Shown here piece after piece: positions 1 to 6,262 of a stretch of 8,077 nt of DNA. Each line of letters starts with the position of its first letter. Within the stretch, counting starts at the first letter, position 1. The translations under genes and the position numbers were made by a program. Origin of the DNA: Bacillota bacterium (GTDB lineage: Bacteria; Bacillota_A; Clostridia; DSM-8532); contig JAFADM010000428.1 in the NCBI GenBank assembly GCA_023424865.1, positions 1 to 8,077 on the forward strand, in the 5' to 3' direction. A model generated the notes under the pieces. It had not been told where the DNA came from and ran no database searches. It saw only the letters and a program-made list of their open reading frames with translations.

Positions 1-616
1 GTGCCAGCAAAAAGTAGATTTCCACCCGCAGCCTTCGGCTGGTTTTTCGCTGCAGAAGCTTTAATAACCTCTCCTGGCTTTCATTATATTTTTTGGTGTA
101 GAAAAAGCGCTCCGCAATGAGCATTTCCGTACTCAGCAGCATCTTTGAGCTTACAGGGGCAAGCAAGGGAACCTTGGTTTCAAAAAGCTCTTCCGCCAGC
201 TCCATTTCTCCCATTAGATAAGCGCAGGTAATCCGATTTAAATAGAAAGTAAACAGGGTACCGTTCTTCAAAGACAGCAGGGACAAATCGATGGAATCCA
301 GCAGATCTCTGGCCGCCGTTAAATCCCCTTTAACAATAAGTCCCGCCGCCAGATTAATGTCAATAAGAGCTTTGAATTTGGGCTTCTTGCCTGCTTTAGA
401 CAAAAGCTTTTCTGTTGCCTTTAAAAAGGCGTCAGGATCGCAGCTGTCCTCAAGAAGGCCGTTCCTTTTTTTGTTCAGGTAAACAGTAATCAGGGTGTAA
501 GCGGTAATAATGGTGATAAAAGTTATTACACCGGATAAAACAGGCTTATCGGTCAGGAAGGCTAAAGTCAGCATCATAGCCATTGTAGAGACAAATAATA
601 AAAGAGTGGAAAGCAT
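1..616 (-). CDS. Membrane protein with N-terminal hydrophobic hairpin and helical-repeat-like tail (3' part outside window)
   Basis: An uninterrupted reading frame of 205 codons runs from an ATG at 616 to the window edge, so the C-terminus is missing. The product starts MLSTLLLFVSTMAMML and has two hydrophobic stretches (about residues 1-21 and 25-47), followed by a basic KKR. This suggests two membrane helices with the rest of the chain in the cytoplasm. The soluble part (about 60-205) is almost entirely amphipathic helices with TPR-like spacing, such as ARDLLDSIDLSLL and MELAEELFE, although I cannot assign a TPR family with certainty. The start at 616 is preferred over an in-frame ATG at 655 because the latter lies inside the likely -10 box (651-656), while AAGGGG (627-632) sits 10 bases before 616. 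It has its own promoter and is probably unrelated to the sugar genes. I do not recognise a function; a role as scaffold or protein-interaction module would be a guess. Confidence 0.8.
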   Translation of the reverse strand, partial: MLSTLLLFVSTMAMMLTLAFLTDKPVLSGVITFITIITAYTLITVYLNKKRNGLLEDSCDPDAFLKATEKLLSKAGKKPKFKALIDINLAAGLIVKGDLTAARDLLDSIDLSLLSLKNGTLFTFYLNRITCAYLMGEMELAEELFETKVPLLAPVSSKMLLSTEMLIAERFFYTKKYNESQERLLKLLQRKTSRRLRVEIYFLLA

Positions 617-650
617 ATTCGGAGTACCCCTTATCAGTTCATATGCCAAG

Positions 651-679
651 ATCATAACTTAAGCAGACAGAAACTTCAA
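651..679 (-). promoter_or_regulatory. Sigma-A-type promoter of the membrane-protein gene
   Basis: On the minus strand, TTGAAG (674-679) and TATGAT (651-656) are separated by exactly 17 bases. They match the housekeeping consensus at 4/6 and 5/6 positions. Transcription would start near 644, giving a leader of about 28 bases that contains the AAGGGG ribosome binding site. The placement rules out the alternative upstream start codon at 655. Confidence 0.6.
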
Positions 680-748
680 CTTAAAGGGAGTCGAAACCCT
701 GACCTCCTGGCAGTGGTTCCCCGGGACAAGGCGAAAAGGGGGGTGGAC

Positions 749-1774
749 TTAAAGCTCTAACGCGTGATCAAAAAACAGGATGGCCTGACGGTTATGCTCA
801 ATGGAAAAAAGAATGTGACCGTTTTCATAGAAGCCGTCGGCATAGTCGTAGCTGCCGGGGAATTCGGTCATTACCCTTTTATAGGGCCAGGTCTTCATGT
901 CGTCGTTGGTTATCCATACCTCCAGGGGAAAGCGCTGTGCCCACCCGGACTTTTCATAACCTTTATTGTTGGGCGTATGTATGAGAGCGATTTTCCCATC
1001 GGGCAGAGGAATCAGCTTGGGCTTGTTGGAGGGATTGGGGATATCCGTTTTTACTTCCGGGCTCCAGGTCAGGCCGCCGTCAAGGGATTCACTGTACCAC
1101 AGAAAGCCTGAGGCGCATTTTCGAAGCAGCATGGCGACGCGCCCGTCGCTAAGCTCGGCAAGGGTGGGCTCCGACCAGGCCCAGCCGTTGACGGTGGGGG
1201 ATTTGACGGGCCGGTTGCAGGGTTCATAAGTCTTTCCGTTGTCATGGCTCAGGACGACGCCATTCTCTACTTCGTCCATGTAGGTTTTCATTATGAACCT
1301 TTCCTTCTTTTCAAGGAAAAGACGGTTTTGCTCCGGGGAGATGTCATAATGCTGATAGGGTACCAGCAGGGTGCCGCTTTTCAGCCTCAGCATGCCCCTG
1401 AAGAAGGTAAAGCTCCCGTAATGGGGCGGCGGACCGGCATTGGACCAGGTGTAGCCGTTATCCGTGCTTTTCATGACAACGCAGTTCCAGTTGATGAAGC
1501 CGCCGTTGTGGAGAGTGAGAAAGACGCTGATTTCATTCTCTACGACCATCACCTCCGTGGCATAAACGGCCTGGCCGTCTTCGGGGAAAATACTGACCGG
1601 CCTGGTCCAGGTCTCGCCGTTATCCCCGCTGTGAAAGACATACACTCTGTTACCGGGAGCGGGCTCGGAAATATCGCCGCACTGGGCGACACACAAAAGC
1701 TCACCGTTTGGCATTCGGCGAAGAATGGGCTCACAGCACAGTGTGTCCTTATAAATTTGTTTGATTCGGTTCAT
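749..1774 (-). CDS. Cytoplasmic sialidase-fold (BNR/Asp-box) glycan-acting enzyme, atypical active site
   Basis: A complete 341-residue protein of the sialidase-like six-bladed propeller superfamily (BNR_2-like). Asp-boxes (S-x-D-x-G-x-T-W) are clear at residues 49-56, 103-110 and 230-237, with weaker copies at 176-183 (Tyr for Trp) and 289-296. There is no signal peptide or membrane helix, so it should act in the cytoplasm, presumably on imported oligosaccharide. By hand alignment to GH33 sialidases, Glu202 (SEPTLAEL), Arg218 (LLRKC), Arg281 (QRFPLEVW) and Tyr309 fall where the nucleophile-pair Glu, the second and third triad arginines and the catalytic Tyr would be. The RIP motif is replaced by CEP (14-16), so the first triad arginine is absent. 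AAAGGAGG (1781-1788) lies 6 bases before the ATG, inside gntR, and the two genes overlap by 26 bp. Databases would probably label it an exo-alpha-sialidase; a different glycosidase or a lyase seems equally possible. Confidence 0.85.
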   Translation of the reverse strand: MNRIKQIYKDTLCCEPILRRMPNGELLCVAQCGDISEPAPGNRVYVFHSGDNGETWTRPVSIFPEDGQAVYATEVMVVENEISVFLTLHNGGFINWNCVVMKSTDNGYTWSNAGPPPHYGSFTFFRGMLRLKSGTLLVPYQHYDISPEQNRLFLEKKERFIMKTYMDEVENGVVLSHDNGKTYEPCNRPVKSPTVNGWAWSEPTLAELSDGRVAMLLRKCASGFLWYSESLDGGLTWSPEVKTDIPNPSNKPKLIPLPDGKIALIHTPNNKGYEKSGWAQRFPLEVWITNDDMKTWPYKRVMTEFPGSYDYADGFYENGHILFSIEHNRQAILFFDHALEL

Positions 1775-2465
1775 GGGAATCCTCCTTTATCCTATTGGCA
1801 ATAGCTCGCTGCGATATGGCAAAAGCCTCCTCGATATGCTGTTCCATGAGGGCAAGACTTTGCTCGGGGCTGTTCATAAGATGGCCCATAAGTTCAATGT
1901 GACGTGGTTTGAAGGTTTGAATAAACTCCATTTCGTACGCCTTTGAATCGGTCATGTTCAAATTGAAGATAGCGTATAACAGACCTGCCATGTTTTCCCA
2001 GGCCTGCAGCAGGGCTTTGTTTCTGCTTGATGCCACAATGCTCCGGTGAAAATCCGTGTCTATAACAAGAAGCTCCCGGGCGTTTTTCCCGTCGGAGGCG
2101 GCGACGGCCCCCAGTGCTCCAAGCATGGGGCTGCAGTATTTATGGCCACTTTCAAAGACCTGGCGAATGGAGGTCAGCTCAATATGCCGTCTTAAATCAT
2201 AAAGGTTGCGGATATCCTCCGGCTCCAGGCTTTGAACCTGTTTGGTTCCGTTTTTAAGGGCAGTGATAAGCCCCTCCTTCTCCAACACAAAAAAGGCACT
2301 GCGCACAGAGGCGCGGCTGCAACCGTATTTTTGGGCGAGACTGATTTCCCGTACCGGTTCCCCCGGATGATATTTCCTGAGAACAATGTCCAGCCTAAAG
2401 CTTTCCAGTACGGTCTGCACGGTGTTATTTCTGGACAGAACACCGTAATGATCGGTAAATTCCAT
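1749..2465 (-). CDS. GntR-family transcriptional regulator, FadR subfamily (FCD domain)
   Basis: A 238-residue regulator. Residues about 12-80 form the GntR winged helix: VREISLAQKYGCSRASVRSA is the recognition region and LEKEGLITALKNGTKQV the wing. Residues about 85-225 form the all-helical FCD effector domain. The metal-binding set typical of FCD proteins is visible: Asp136 and His140 in DTDFH (D-x3-H), His189 (PRHIEL) and His210 (EQHIEEA). It probably binds a small carboxylated or sugar-acid ligand through the metal, as many FCD regulators do. It is the first gene of a unit with the sialidase-fold gene, which starts 26 bp before its stop codon, so the two are probably translationally coupled and co-regulated. 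The start at 2465 follows AAAAGGGGG (2474-2482) by 8 bases. Two TTGT-N2-ACA sites at its own promoter suggest autoregulation. The family is certain; the ligand is unknown. Confidence 0.93.
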   Translation of the reverse strand: MEFTDHYGVLSRNNTVQTVLESFRLDIVLRKYHPGEPVREISLAQKYGCSRASVRSAFFVLEKEGLITALKNGTKQVQSLEPEDIRNLYDLRRHIELTSIRQVFESGHKYCSPMLGALGAVAASDGKNARELLVIDTDFHRSIVASSRNKALLQAWENMAGLLYAIFNLNMTDSKAYEMEFIQTFKPRHIELMGHLMNSPEQSLALMEQHIEEAFAISQRAIANRIKEDSHEPNQTNL

Positions 2466-2499
2466 AGCTTAAGCCCCCTTTTACCGTTTCCTCAGGGAT

Positions 2500-2529
2500 A
2501 AGATAGCATGAAAGCTTTATACATGTCAA
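2500..2529 (-). promoter_or_regulatory. Promoter of the gntR-sialidase-like unit
   Basis: On the minus strand, a perfect TTGACA (2524-2529) is followed after 18 bases by TATCTT (2500-2505). The latter is preceded by TG plus one base, giving an extended -10 (TGCTATCTT). Transcription would start near 2493 and leave a short leader of about 28 bases before the gntR start codon. The -35 box is embedded in one of the two operator-like repeats. Confidence 0.7.
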
Positions 2530-2552
2530 CAATAACTAAAAATTGTCGACAA
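2523..2552. promoter_or_regulatory. Tandem GntR-type operator-like sites
   Basis: Read on the minus strand, TTGTCGACAA (2543-2552, a perfect 10-bp palindrome) and TTGTTGACAT (2523-2532) share 8 of 10 bases, and their centres are 20 bp apart, close to two helical turns. The form TTGT-N2-ACA resembles the short GT...AC palindromes bound by FadR-type GntR proteins. The second site covers the -35 of the gntR promoter, so binding there should repress. Assigning the sites to the adjacent GntR protein is inference. Confidence 0.5.
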
Positions 2553-2630
2553 ATATTTATAAGAACGTCTTCTGACGGAATAAGGCCTTTTTATACCGGA
2601 AAAAATACCGTTTTTTACCCATAGGGACAT

Positions 2631-2659
2631 TTGCTCCTGCCCTGTGATAAGATTAAAAT
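2631..2659 (+). promoter_or_regulatory. Candidate promoter of the two-component operon
   Basis: TTGCTC (2631-2636) and TAAAAT (2654-2659) are 17 bases apart, matching consensus at 3/6 and 5/6 positions. An alternative -10, TAAGAT (2648-2653), overlaps but has no well-placed -35. The start of transcription would be near 2666, about 24 bases before the response-regulator start codon. The weak -35 is compatible with an activator-dependent or low-level promoter. Confidence 0.45.
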
Positions 2660-2689
2660 CAGAATTGAAGCATAAAAGGTAGGCTGTCG

Positions 2690-4309
2690 ATGTATAAGAT
2701 GCTCATTGTGGATGACAACAACAAGGACAGGCGGCTGCTTCGTGAGATGATTGACTGGCATACTCTGGGTATTACCATTGCGGGGGAAGCTGTCAACGGC
2801 CGAGACGCGCTGTCGCTGGCAAGAGAGCTGGAGCCGGATTTGGTGGTTACAGATATCGCCATGCCCGTCATGAACGGAGTGGAGCTTGCCCGGCAGGTAA
2901 AGCAGCTTTTGCCTGAGGCTAAGTTTATCTTTATCAGTTTTTATGAGGATTTTGAGTTTGCTCGTTCGGCTATTGACTTCAATGTCTGCGGGTATGTGGT
3001 GAAGCCCTTTCGCCCTGATGAAATACTCAAGTCCGTCTATAAGGTTCTCAATATAATTAAAAGCAAGGAAAAGCAGGAAAAAGAGGCCAGGCGGATGGCG
3101 GAGGAGCTGTCTGCCGCAAAGCCGGTGCTCCAGGAGAATTTCTACAGGGAAATCCTCTTCGGGGTTAATAAAAATCCCCTGGACATTGAAAAGCGGCGCA
3201 GCTTTTTGAATATTCCCATCAGCTTATCCGATTTAATCCAGGTGCTGTGTATCCGTTTGGAGGGAATGGGGCAGAGCATGGATATCAGCAGCCAGTACAT
3301 GACAGAGCTTAATATAAGGAAAATGCTTGAGGAGAAGGCGGACGAGAGCTTCCTGGCCATACTCCAGACCTCCGCCACCGAATTTATCATGCTCCGGCGC
3401 ATGAAGGAGGAATTGGAGGAGGATGACAGCTTCCAGCTTGCCCTGACGCTCTATTACAGCATCAGGGAGCGCTTTTCACTGGATGCCGCCATAGGCATCA
3501 GCGAAAGGGAAAAAAAGCTGGAGGAGGTGCACCGGCTCTATCTCCAGGCCCAGCGGGCCGCCCGTTCGGAATATTACGGCTTTAATGTTCCCATTGTTTA
3601 TTATGCTGAGGTGGAAAACCCAAGACTTGTGGATGTGGAGAAGGATATCGGCGCGGACAAGCTTTTTTCCCAGGTGGAGGATTTGCTGCTGACGCCGGAC
3701 GACGAGGAAATCCGGCGCTTTTTGGACAGCTTTATCGACGGCGAAACATCTATGGTAGGCAGCGCTTATTTGCGGTATTTCGCGGGCTCGTTGGTGAATA
3801 TCCTCCAGATTATTCTTTTTGAACGCAATATTGAGTTTAAAAATGTGTTTAACGACAACCTGAGCGTGTGGCGCAAGCTTTATGAGTTTAATACCATACT
3901 GAACCTGAAGAACTGGCTGTTTAACATCCTGCTGTCGGTTAAGCAGTATCTTCTCGATCCGGCGGTAACCAGGAACGGCAAACTGGTGGGGGAAATCAAG
4001 CAGTGGATTCATCAGCACTATACCGATCCCATCACTCTGAGGGACATTACCTCAGGGGTATACATGAGCGCCAAGCATGCCAATGCCATTTTCAAAAGCG
4101 AAACCGGAAAAAGCATTTTCGAATACTTGGTGGATTTTCGTGTCAGGGAAGCCAAGAAAATGCTTTTGTCGGGGGATGTGCGCATTTATGAAGTGGCGCA
4201 GAGGGTTGGGTATACCAATCAGTCCCATTTTTGCCTGCTGTTCAAGCAAATGACGGGTATGTCTCCCAAGGAGTTTCGAGACGCCAACGGAGCAAGGAGC
4301 AGGTTATGA
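2690..4309 (+). CDS. AraC-family two-component response regulator (YesN type)
   Basis: A complete 539-residue regulator. The receiver domain (about 1-120) has the acidic pair Asp8/Asp9, the phospho-acceptor Asp55 in VVTDIAMPVMNG, Ser83 and Lys105 (VVKPF). A charged helix (about 120-146) links it to a central region of about 150-400, where AIGISEREKKLEEVHRLY and the following QAQRAARS resemble the degenerate GGDEF-like module found in YesN-type regulators. The C-terminal AraC DNA-binding domain (about 432-535) has two helix-turn-helix units: ITLRDITSGVYMSAKHANAI and VAQRVGYTNQSHFCLLFK, ending in the typical TGMSPKEFR. It is cotranscribed with the kinase, whose start codon overlaps its stop (ATGA). 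AAAAGGTAGG (2674-2683) precedes the ATG. Its likely target is the importer promoter near 6155. The family is certain; the inducing sugar cannot be read from the sequence. Confidence 0.95.
   Translation: MYKMLIVDDNNKDRRLLREMIDWHTLGITIAGEAVNGRDALSLARELEPDLVVTDIAMPVMNGVELARQVKQLLPEAKFIFISFYEDFEFARSAIDFNVCGYVVKPFRPDEILKSVYKVLNIIKSKEKQEKEARRMAEELSAAKPVLQENFYREILFGVNKNPLDIEKRRSFLNIPISLSDLIQVLCIRLEGMGQSMDISSQYMTELNIRKMLEEKADESFLAILQTSATEFIMLRRMKEELEEDDSFQLALTLYYSIRERFSLDAAIGISEREKKLEEVHRLYLQAQRAARSEYYGFNVPIVYYAEVENPRLVDVEKDIGADKLFSQVEDLLLTPDDEEIRRFLDSFIDGETSMVGSAYLRYFAGSLVNILQIILFERNIEFKNVFNDNLSVWRKLYEFNTILNLKNWLFNILLSVKQYLLDPAVTRNGKLVGEIKQWIHQHYTDPITLRDITSGVYMSAKHANAIFKSETGKSIFEYLVDFRVREAKKMLLSGDVRIYEVAQRVGYTNQSHFCLLFKQMTGMSPKEFRDANGARSRL
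4294..4299 (+). promoter_or_regulatory. Ribosome binding site fixing the kinase start
   Basis: AAGGAG lies 6 bases before the ATG at 4306, inside the last codons of the response-regulator gene. An earlier in-frame ATG at 4231 would add 25 residues lying wholly within the regulator's coding sequence. Its hydrophilic extension would also precede the usual basic residues and first membrane helix, so 4306 is preferred. Confidence 0.75.
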
Positions 4310-6081
4310 AAAATGGAATAAAACTGGCTTACCGAAAAAAGCTGGTCCTATCCATCTTTGCCGTTGTTGTGGTTCCGTATCTTTTGTTTGCGGCCTTCTA
4401 TCTTCGCTATGTCATTAACGAAAACCGCCAGGATCTCTTTGAACAGCAGCAGGGACAGATGAGCCGGAATGTGGATGAGGCCCTCCAGCTATTTTCGGTG
4501 TGCACCCAAAAGCTCGCTATGGCTGAAAACGATTCCGTGCTGCAGAATTATCTCGTACAGGGTACGGACAAGCTTTCAGAGCTTGTTACACTGAGATATT
4601 ATCTTCTCAACTACTACAATTCCATGATACTTTCCAATCCCTGGACCGATGTGACGATTTACAGCCTCAATCCCGGCGTCATTCCCATTGAGTGCATCCG
4701 GCCCGCGGAGGAGCTGGCTCCTGATATCCTGGAGGAATGCCTTTCCATAAGCCCGGACTCCGAACGCTTTTTGTTCAGAGTGGAGCCCGAGGATGGCCTG
4801 GACGCTTCAAAGCCCGGACAAATTACCTTTTATAAAGCTAATAAACGTATCAACGGCGTTCCCTTCGCCATTACGAAGATGACGCTGGATATCGGCCGTC
4901 TTGAAAAGATTTTCAATTCCTACAGCCTGAAAAATACCGGAATGAGCTTTTATATCTATGACAGCGCTGTCATCGGACTCACCTCGGGCCTCTTCCCGGG
5001 AGAGAACAGTCAGAAGGAAATGGTTCCTTTTAAGGACGGGGCCTACCTCATAAGCCGTGTGGAGTGGACCGGGAAACGCTTTGCCGCCAATACCCTCCTT
5101 ATGGAAAGCGGCAGGGAGCCTGGCGACTTGGGCGCTTTCTCCTACCCTTATGGCCTGTTTGTTTCCACCATCCCCAACGAAGGCATCTATGACGGAACAG
5201 GCATTGCGGCGCTTTTCCTGCTCCTTCTTCTGGTGTTCATTGCCTTTACGGTCTTTTTCATTTCCAGGCAGCTGACTAAAAAGCTTTACGAGGTGATAGA
5301 CAGGATAAAGACCCTTTACGTCACGGAGAATTCATCCAACGCCCTGCAGGAAAGCTTTGGCGAAAGTGACGAGTTCTCCATGATCAACGGAAAGCTTGCC
5401 GAGATGCTTGAGGAGCTAAAAAATCATTATGAAAAAATACGTATCTATTCCCTGGAGAAAAAGGAGCTTGAAGCCCAGCTGCTCCAGGATCTCATTAATC
5501 CCCATTTTCTTTACAATACCCTTGACAGCATCAAATGGCTGAGCAAGGATTCCAAGGTCATTGAGGCCGTGGACTCCCTCATTCTGTACTACCGTACCTC
5601 CTTAAGCCGGGGCAAGACCTATATCCCCGTATCCGAGGAGCTGAGGGTGGTTGAGGAATACCTGAAGCTTCAGAGGTTTGCCTACGAATCCGATTTCCGG
5701 TACGAAATACACGCGTCCAAGGAGGTGCTGTCAAGGCTTACGCTTCGGCATATCCTTCAGCCCTTTGTGGAAAACGCGGTGCTTCACGGCATTGACAAGA
5801 GCGGCGCTAAGGGGCTCATTCAGGTGCTTGTGCATCTTGCGGAGGAGGGTATTCATTTTGAAATCCGGGATAACGGCTGCGGGATTAAGGAGGAGCGGCT
5901 TGTGGCCCTCAACAGCGGCAGGGATGAGGGTGAAGGAGGGTATGGCGTTATCAATGTAAAGAAACGCATCCGCAATATTTTCGGTGAGCCTTACGATGTG
6001 GTCATCCATAGCACTCTTAATGAGGGAACAAGCATCAGGATTGTCATCCCGGCAGATATACACTCCGCAGGCAGTGTATGA
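4306..6081 (+). CDS. Membrane sensor histidine kinase (YesM type, His_kinase/HATPase_c)
   Basis: A 591-residue kinase. A first membrane helix (about 13-36, SIFAVVVVPYLLFAAFYL) and a second (about 299-320, IAALFLLLLLVFIAF) enclose an extracellular sensor of about 260 residues, probably Cache-like. A HAMP-like linker follows (about 320-378). The phosphorylation site is the His_kinase (Pfam PF06580-type) motif LINPHFLYNTLDSI with His400. The ATPase domain shows the N-box Asn490 (LQPFVENAVLHGI), the DNGCGI motif at 522-527 and the glycine-rich GGYGVIN at 544-550, so it looks catalytically intact. It overlaps the regulator gene by 4 bp (ATGA), which marks the two as cognate partners. Relatives usually sense oligosaccharides, sometimes through the solute-binding protein of the neighbouring importer. 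The ligand here is unknown. Confidence 0.95.
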   Translation: MKNGIKLAYRKKLVLSIFAVVVVPYLLFAAFYLRYVINENRQDLFEQQQGQMSRNVDEALQLFSVCTQKLAMAENDSVLQNYLVQGTDKLSELVTLRYYLLNYYNSMILSNPWTDVTIYSLNPGVIPIECIRPAEELAPDILEECLSISPDSERFLFRVEPEDGLDASKPGQITFYKANKRINGVPFAITKMTLDIGRLEKIFNSYSLKNTGMSFYIYDSAVIGLTSGLFPGENSQKEMVPFKDGAYLISRVEWTGKRFAANTLLMESGREPGDLGAFSYPYGLFVSTIPNEGIYDGTGIAALFLLLLLVFIAFTVFFISRQLTKKLYEVIDRIKTLYVTENSSNALQESFGESDEFSMINGKLAEMLEELKNHYEKIRIYSLEKKELEAQLLQDLINPHFLYNTLDSIKWLSKDSKVIEAVDSLILYYRTSLSRGKTYIPVSEELRVVEEYLKLQRFAYESDFRYEIHASKEVLSRLTLRHILQPFVENAVLHGIDKSGAKGLIQVLVHLAEEGIHFEIRDNGCGIKEERLVALNSGRDEGEGGYGVINVKKRIRNIFGEPYDVVIHSTLNEGTSIRIVIPADIHSAGSV

Positions 6082-6197
6082 GCGAGTAAAAACGAGTTCC
6101 TTATTTCGTTATTTTCTTTCCCTATCGGTGCTTTTTTTTATCGGAATCCATTTATATAATTTCCATGCAGGGAAGGAACTTTCCCATCTGCCGTCAG

Positions 6198-6235
6198 AGC
6201 TCCCCACAGCAGTAATATTCTGTCTGCCAGGAGCT
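6198..6235 (+). other. Hairpin in the leader of the importer mRNA
   Basis: AGCTCC (6198-6203) pairs with GGAGCT (6230-6235). Inside, CAG-CAG (6207-6212) pairs with CTG-T-CTG (6220-6226) with a single bulged T, closing a seven-base AT-rich loop; a 3x3 internal loop separates the two stems. No T run follows, so it is not a terminator. It ends 15 bases before the permease ribosome binding site and could be a stability or processing element. Confidence 0.45.
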
Positions 6236-6250
6236 GTACGAGCTTGCTTC

Positions 6251-6256
6251 GGAGGT
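6251..6256 (+). promoter_or_regulatory. Ribosome binding site fixing the first permease start
   Basis: GGAGGT lies 6 bases before the ATG at 6263. The same frame is open back to 5984, but that extension would overlap the kinase gene and is not permease-like, so 6263 is taken as the start. Confidence 0.85.
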
Positions 6257-6262
6257 ATTTGC

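Larger units (their letters stand above)
6082..6262 (+). promoter_or_regulatory. Importer control region: TATAAT box, direct repeats and hairpin
   Basis: This 181-bp gap separates the kinase and permease genes. A perfect TATAAT lies at 6155-6160, but the -35 position (6132-6137) is only a T tract, as expected of an activator-dependent promoter. Direct repeats TATCGG at 6123-6128 and 6139-6144 (16 bp apart) flank that tract. CGAGT is repeated at 6083-6087 and 6093-6097 (10 bp apart). The repeats could be contact sites for the AraC-type regulator, but that is inference. No convincing intrinsic terminator is present: the T tract at 6132-6139 is not preceded by a GC-rich stem, so read-through from the kinase gene is also possible. 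Confidence 0.45.

Noticed and set aside
684..702. tRNA T-arm-like sequence on the minus strand (AGGGTTTCGACTCCCT preceded by AGGTC)
   Set aside because: The T-stem closes with a T-C mismatch, there is no matching anticodon stem or acceptor stem upstream, and no CCA end. It is probably chance.
617..748. Intrinsic terminator for the sialidase-fold gene
   Set aside because: Short GC-rich inverted pieces occur (CCCC...GGGG, AGGG...CCCT), but none forms a long stem followed by a T run in the direction of transcription.
764..1804. Long plus-strand open frames opposite the sialidase-fold gene
   Set aside because: They are antisense shadows of a clear propeller protein with Asp-boxes, and have no recognisable domain.
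2510..2523. CcpA cre-like site (TGAAAGCTTTATAC) in the gntR promoter spacer
   Set aside because: It lacks the central CG and has several mismatches in the right half of the consensus, so it is too weak to call.
3476..4018. Minus-strand open frame of 180 codons inside the response-regulator gene
   Set aside because: It lies wholly antisense to a well-supported regulator and its product shows no recognisable motif.
4231..4305. Upstream in-frame start for the histidine kinase
   Set aside because: The extra 25 residues lie entirely within the response-regulator coding sequence; the ATG at 4306 has AAGGAG at good spacing and the typical ATGA overlap.
5984..6262. N-terminal extension of the first permease
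   Set aside because: It overlaps the kinase gene out of frame and then covers a promoter-like region; the ATG at 6263 has a strong ribosome binding site and the product then has normal family length.
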